In this document: positions 6,169 through 7,793 of the stretch, piece by piece
Layout of the letters: every line of letters begins with the position of its first letter
Position numbering within the stretch: the stretch's first letter is position 1
NCBI GenBank assembly: GCA_023245915.1
Contig: JAHFJK010000033.1
Coordinates: 1 to 7,793 of the forward strand
From: Candidatus Doudnabacteria bacterium
GTDB lineage: Bacteria; Patescibacteriota; Doudnabacteria; UBA920
Direction: 5' to 3'
DNA length: 7,793 nucleotides
Made by a program: the position numbers and the translations under genes
Notes under the pieces: generated by a model
Databases searched by the model: none
What the model was told of the DNA's origin: nothing
The model's input: the letters and a program-made list of their open reading frames with translations, nothing else

Positions 6169-6197
6169 AGTGTAACCGAGGAGGCGAATTTTGTCAA
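6169..6197 (-). promoter_or_regulatory. Sigma70-type promoter for the pur operon
   Basis: Minus strand: TTGACA at 6197-6192, a 17-base spacer, TACACT at 6174-6169. This is a consensus -35 with a 4/6 -10 at ideal spacing. The start of transcription is expected near 6162, giving a leader of about 125 bases before the purL ATG. The -35 overlaps the T-run of the upstream terminator, so the upstream unit and the pur operon are packed back to back. Confidence 0.75.
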
Positions 6198-6262
6198 AAA
6201 AAATCAAATAAAAAGCCCGCGGGTTAAGCTTTCATGGCCACCATAAAAGGTTCGCCCGCGGG
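6196..6262 (-). terminator. Strong GC-rich terminator of the upstream small unit
   Basis: Minus strand: CCCGCGGG (6262-6255) and CCCGCGGG (6223-6216) pair over 8 bp. Inside, CCAT/ATGG (6244-6241 with 6237-6234) and AAAG-type/CTTT-type arms (6249-6246 with 6232-6229) extend the hairpin. It is followed by TTTTTATTTGATTTTTTTT (6214-6196). The 5' arm lies within the last codons of the 51-codon ORF, and the stop codon is inside the hairpin. Confidence 0.8.
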
Positions 6263-6379
6263 AGCATGCTCGGATTGATACATCCACGTGGTTATGTGGA
6301 TACCGTCTGGGGAAGACGGATCAATCCTAGGTATTGTTGCGCTACTGATTTTTTGCGCCGTACGGCCGGCACAACCCAT
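6224..6379 (-). CDS. Small ORF, 51 residues, unknown function
   Basis: I do not recognise the product. It begins MGCAGRTAQKISSATIPRID, continues through PDGIHITTWMYQSEHAPAGE and ends PFMVAMKA. The ATG at 6379 is preceded by AAGGGAGG with a 6-base gap, the only textbook ribosome-binding site seen before any gene in the window. The ORF runs without a stop to TAA at 6226-6224, inside the terminator hairpin. There is one Cys (residue 3), one Trp (32), no signal peptide and no membrane segment. Its base composition is more GC-rich than the neighbouring genes. The same bases fold into a three-way junction, so coding is not certain: it could be a real small protein with its own promoter and terminator, a leader peptide, or a chance ORF in a structured RNA. 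It lies upstream of the pur promoter on the same strand. Confidence 0.5.
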   Translation of the reverse strand: MGCAGRTAQKISSATIPRIDPSSPDGIHITTWMYQSEHAPAGEPFMVAMKA

Positions 6380-6385
6380 AATTTT

Positions 6386-6393
6386 CCTCCCTT
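6386..6393 (-). promoter_or_regulatory. Ribosome-binding site of the 51-codon ORF
   Basis: AAGGGAGG on the minus strand, 6 bases (AAAATT) before ATG. It is unusual here because none of the seven other gene starts in the window has a recognisable Shine-Dalgarno. Confidence 0.6.
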
Positions 6394-6458
6394 GTTAGTT
6401 GTTATTTATCCTAAGGATGGGAGCACTCATTGCCCTATCCCTGGGTGAAGTCCAAGTT

Positions 6459-6493
6459 AGTATAAAGCTATAATTTCTGGCCTAATTTGTCAA
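6459..6493 (-). promoter_or_regulatory. Possible promoter of the small unit
   Basis: Minus strand: TTGACA at 6493-6488, with TATACT at 6464-6459. The spacing of 23 bases is too long for a normal pair. An alternative -10 TATAGC (6472-6467) gives 15. Either could work weakly, so a promoter is likely in this AT-rich stretch but its exact boxes are not settled. The plus strand also has TATAAT at 6469-6474, with no clear -35. Confidence 0.35.
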
Positions 6494-6548
6494 ATAATCC
6501 CCGCCGGTTAATGTATTTAGGTGAAAAAGAATTTTTGTAGGGATTTGA

Positions 6549-6578
6549 TTTCAAAAGAGTTGTTTTTTGACTTTGAAA
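6549..6578. repeat. Inverted repeat upstream of the HAD gene
   Basis: TTTCAAA (6549-6555) and TTTGAAA (6572-6578) are perfect 7-bp arms around 16 bases, with a weak inner GTT/GAC pairing. It lies about 30 bases before the HAD gene start. It could be an operator or a leader hairpin; nothing further supports a role. Confidence 0.4.
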
Positions 6579-6586
6579 TATAAGCT

Positions 6587-6607
6587 TTAGGATGTAAGAT
6601 GTAAAAT
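6587..6607. repeat. Minirepeat directly upstream of the HAD gene start
   Basis: TTAGGATGTAAGATGTAAAA just before the ATG at 6608. It contains TAAGATGTAA, the core of the 14-mer repeated in purL at 3977-4004. As at purL, a minirepeat directly abuts a start codon that lacks a Shine-Dalgarno. Confidence 0.6.
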
Positions 6608-7321
6608 ATGAAGGAGCAACCAACCAAACTTGCCATCTTTGATATAGACGGGACAATTTTTCGTTCCAGTCTGGTTATCCAGTTAAGCCAGGCACTGGTT
6701 ACGCAGGGGATTTTTCCAAAAGCCGCGACCAAAGAAATTGAAAAAGAATATTTAGCCTGGGTCAATCGCCAAGGCAGTTACGATGCTTACATAAATAAAG
6801 TTGTAAAAATTTATGTCAAACATATAAAAGACAAGCGTTTTACTCAAGTAAAACGCATCGCCCAAAAAGTAATTAATTATCAAAAAGACCGGGTGTATCG
6901 GTTTACCCGCGATTTAATCAGGCAATTAAAACAGAAAAAGTATTTTTTAGTGGCCATTTCCGGTTCGCCTTCGTACATTGTCGGCGCTTACGCTAAAGCT
7001 ATTGGTTTTAATTTATTTTTTGGAACGGAATTACAGATAAAAAACGGAAAATTTACGAGCGAAATTTTGAATTTGGATTCAGCCTACAATAAGGCAAAAA
7101 TTATAAAAGGTTTAAGTCAAAAATATCCATCCATAAGTCTAAAAAATTCAATCGCTGTGGGTGACACAGAGGGCGACATTGAAATGCTGTCTTTAGTTGG
7201 AAATCCAATTGCGTTTAACCCCAATAAAAATTTAGCCAAAGTTGCCAGAGCAAAAAAATGGAGGATTGTAGTGGAAAGGAAAGACGTAATGTATGAGATA
7301 AAAGAATTTATTATGGTATAA
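6608..7321 (+). CDS. HAD-IB family (SerB-like) phosphohydrolase
   Basis: A 237-residue haloacid-dehalogenase hydrolase of subfamily IB, to which phosphoserine phosphatase belongs. Motif I is FDIDGTIF with nucleophile Asp12 and acid/base Asp14. A helical cap follows from about residue 18 to 95. Motif II is Ser118 in VAISGSPSYIV. Motif III is probably Lys164 (NKAKI). Motif IV is GDTEGDIEML with Asp186 and Asp190 for Mg2+. All catalytic residues are present, so it should be an active cytosolic phosphatase on a small phosphorylated metabolite; the substrate cannot be read from the sequence. It is transcribed away from the pur operon. The ATG at 6608 is the only start that leaves room for the first beta strand, and there is no Shine-Dalgarno. 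An FAD-dependent oxidoreductase gene follows after about 100 bases. Confidence 0.9.
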   Translation: MKEQPTKLAIFDIDGTIFRSSLVIQLSQALVTQGIFPKAATKEIEKEYLAWVNRQGSYDAYINKVVKIYVKHIKDKRFTQVKRIAQKVINYQKDRVYRFTRDLIRQLKQKKYFLVAISGSPSYIVGAYAKAIGFNLFFGTELQIKNGKFTSEILNLDSAYNKAKIIKGLSQKYPSISLKNSIAVGDTEGDIEMLSLVGNPIAFNPNKNLAKVARAKKWRIVVERKDVMYEIKEFIMV

Positions 7322-7322
7322 T
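7293..7322 (+). promoter_or_regulatory. Possible promoter of the FAD oxidoreductase gene
   Basis: TATAAT at 7317-7322, overlapping the stop of the HAD gene, with ATGAGA (4 of 6 to consensus) 18 bases upstream. Transcription would start near 7329, about 95 bases before the next gene. The evidence is weak because TATAAT-like sequence is common in AT-rich DNA. Confidence 0.35.
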
Positions 7323-7343
7323 CAAACCAAATGGTAAATTATA

Positions 7344-7381
7344 GGGAAACCAAAACCAAAATTTTCCCGCCTAAATTTTTT
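7344..7381 (+). terminator. Weak terminator-like hairpin after the HAD gene
   Basis: GGGAAA (7344-7349) pairs with TTTCCC (7363-7368) over a 13-base loop, followed after seven bases by six T (7376-7381). AAATT/AATTT (7336-7340 with 7374-7378) could extend it across an internal loop. The stem is short and the T-run offset, so terminator function is uncertain. Confidence 0.35.
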
Positions 7382-7463
7382 CAAATGTTTGTAAATTAAA
7401 CAAAATCGCAAGATCAAAATAAAAATGGAAAAATTATTTGAAGAATTAAAAAATTTTGGCGGG
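7366..7463. repeat. 16-base inverted repeat around the FAD oxidoreductase start
   Basis: CCCGCCTAAATTTTTT (7366-7381) and AAAAAATTTTGGCGGG (7448-7463) are complementary at 15 of 16 positions. The loop of 66 bases contains the start codon at 7425. The left arm overlaps the weak terminator hairpin, so the two structures exclude each other. Confidence 0.55.
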
Positions 7464-7793
7464 TTAAAAGGAGAAGTCCAGACCGATAGCGCATCACTGG
7501 CTAAATACAGCCGCGACGCGAGCATTTTTGAAATTATGCCCAAGTGCATAGTTCATCCCAAAAATGTTGAAGATGTTAAAAACCTGGTTAAGTGGGTTAA
7601 TGGAAAAAAAGCTCTTGATCCTGGTTTGTCAATCACCGCCAGGGCAGCAGGCACAGACATGTCTGGCGGGGCAATTAACGATTCCATTATTTTAGACTTA
7701 ACCGCTCATTTTAATCGGATAATAAAAATAGATTCAGAAAAAAAAGAAATACGCAGGGGGAAAAAATACACGGCAGTGGAATTTGTTGGCAGC
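7425..7793 (+). CDS. FAD-binding oxidoreductase (GlcD-like, FAD_binding_4), N-terminal part
   Basis: The first 123 codons are present; the gene continues past the right edge. The sequence matches the N-terminal FAD-binding domain of the VAO/PCMH flavoprotein superfamily, the group of glycolate oxidase GlcD and D-lactate dehydrogenases. Signs: DSASLAKYSRDASIF (21-35), IVHPKNVEDVKNLVKWVN (42-59), the pyrophosphate-binding loop ARAAGTDMSGGAI (72-84, usual form RGGGTGLSGGA), DSIILDLTAHFNRIIKID (86-103), and the expected turn into the next segment. The loop has AAGTDM in place of GGGTGL, a variation that could define a subgroup. The substrate and the C-terminal domain are outside the window. The ATG at 7425 has an A-rich upstream stretch and no Shine-Dalgarno. 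Length and motif spacing from this start fit the family. Confidence 0.85.
   Translation, partial: MEKLFEELKNFGGLKGEVQTDSASLAKYSRDASIFEIMPKCIVHPKNVEDVKNLVKWVNGKKALDPGLSITARAAGTDMSGGAINDSIILDLTAHFNRIIKIDSEKKEIRRGKKYTAVEFVGS

Larger units (their letters stand above)
6203..6452 (-). ncRNA. Candidate structured RNA with three-way junction, unknown family
   Basis: About 250 bases, minus strand, ending in the terminator above. In order: a hairpin at about 6440-6415 (GGAT...ATCC with inner GCA/TGC arms); an A-rich single-stranded stretch with GGGAGG; a helix GTTGTGC/GCGCAAC (6375-6369 with 6342-6336, one G-U); and a near-perfect three-way junction. The junction has P1 GGATTGAT/ATCAATCC (6327-6320 with 6279-6272), P2 CCGTCT/AGACGG with loop TCCCC (6319-6303), and P3 TATCCAC/GTGGATG (6302-6296 with 6287-6281, last pair T-G). 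GAGCATGCTC (6271-6262) then leads into the terminator. P1 to P3 leave almost no unpaired junction bases, which is unlikely by chance. I could not match it to RNase P RNA, tmRNA, SRP RNA, 6S RNA or a riboswitch class I know. The overlapping SD-preceded ORF means it may instead be a folded mRNA. Confidence 0.5.

Noticed and set aside
6398..6433. Ten-codon ORF (MSAPILRINN) upstream of the 51-codon ORF, a possible tandem leader peptide
   Set aside because: Too short to support; the sequence is better explained by the 5' hairpin of the structured region.
6266..6448. Plus-strand ORF of 60 codons opposite the structured region
   Set aside because: No ribosome-binding site, no family resemblance, and the promoter, terminator and SD signals here are all on the minus strand.
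6203..6452. tmRNA, RNase P RNA, SRP RNA or 6S RNA
   Set aside because: GAGGAAA and GGTTCG fragments were noted, but the conserved contexts (RNase P P4, tRNA-like end with CCA, tag ORF ending in LAA, SRP loop, long 6S hairpin) are missing.
6468..6765. Minus-strand ORFs opposite the 5' part of the HAD gene
   Set aside because: They overlap the conserved HAD motif I region in antisense and have no start signals or family match.

Overview
The window looks like a piece of a small-genome bacterium, most plausibly a Patescibacteria/CPR member. That placement is an inference from three things: moderately AT-rich coding sequence with A-rich start regions and almost no Shine-Dalgarno sequences, dispersed repeats read in frame through essential enzymes (for example the HPERSEGS-type repeat), and short minisatellite-like repeats. 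No rRNA, tRNA, transposase or CRISPR array is visible. If the placement is right, a de novo purine operon is notable, because many CPR bacteria lack the pathway.

Positions 1-6036, minus strand, hold a purine-biosynthesis operon. Read in transcription order it is purL (a PurS-PurL fusion), purQ, purF, a TrpR/YerC-like DNA-binding protein, and the first 40 codons of purN, which runs off the left edge. PurF makes phosphoribosylamine from PRPP and glutamine, PurN formylates GAR to FGAR, and PurSL with PurQ converts FGAR to FGAM. purD and purM are not in the window. The TrpR-like gene is bracketed by two nearly identical perfect or near-perfect palindromes, one at its own start and one just upstream of purN. 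This suggests an autoregulated repressor with a local operator pair. PurQ and PurSL carry several insertions whose DNA is repeat sequence.

Positions 6037-6607 contain no long gene but are dense with signals on the minus strand. A strong sigma70-type promoter (TTGACA-17-TACACT) sits ahead of purL. It is followed by a leader with a terminator hairpin and a competing upstream stem, so attenuation is possible. Upstream of that is a roughly 250-nt unit of unknown function. It has a hairpin, an A-rich stretch with the only good Shine-Dalgarno in the window, a 51-codon ORF, a nearly perfect three-way junction, and a strong GC-rich terminator that overlaps the ORF end. This unit is either a small gene or a structured RNA (or both) and is the best candidate here for something undescribed.

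Positions 6608-7793, plus strand, hold an HAD-IB (SerB-like) phosphatase and the 5' part of an FAD-binding, GlcD-like oxidoreductase that runs off the right edge.
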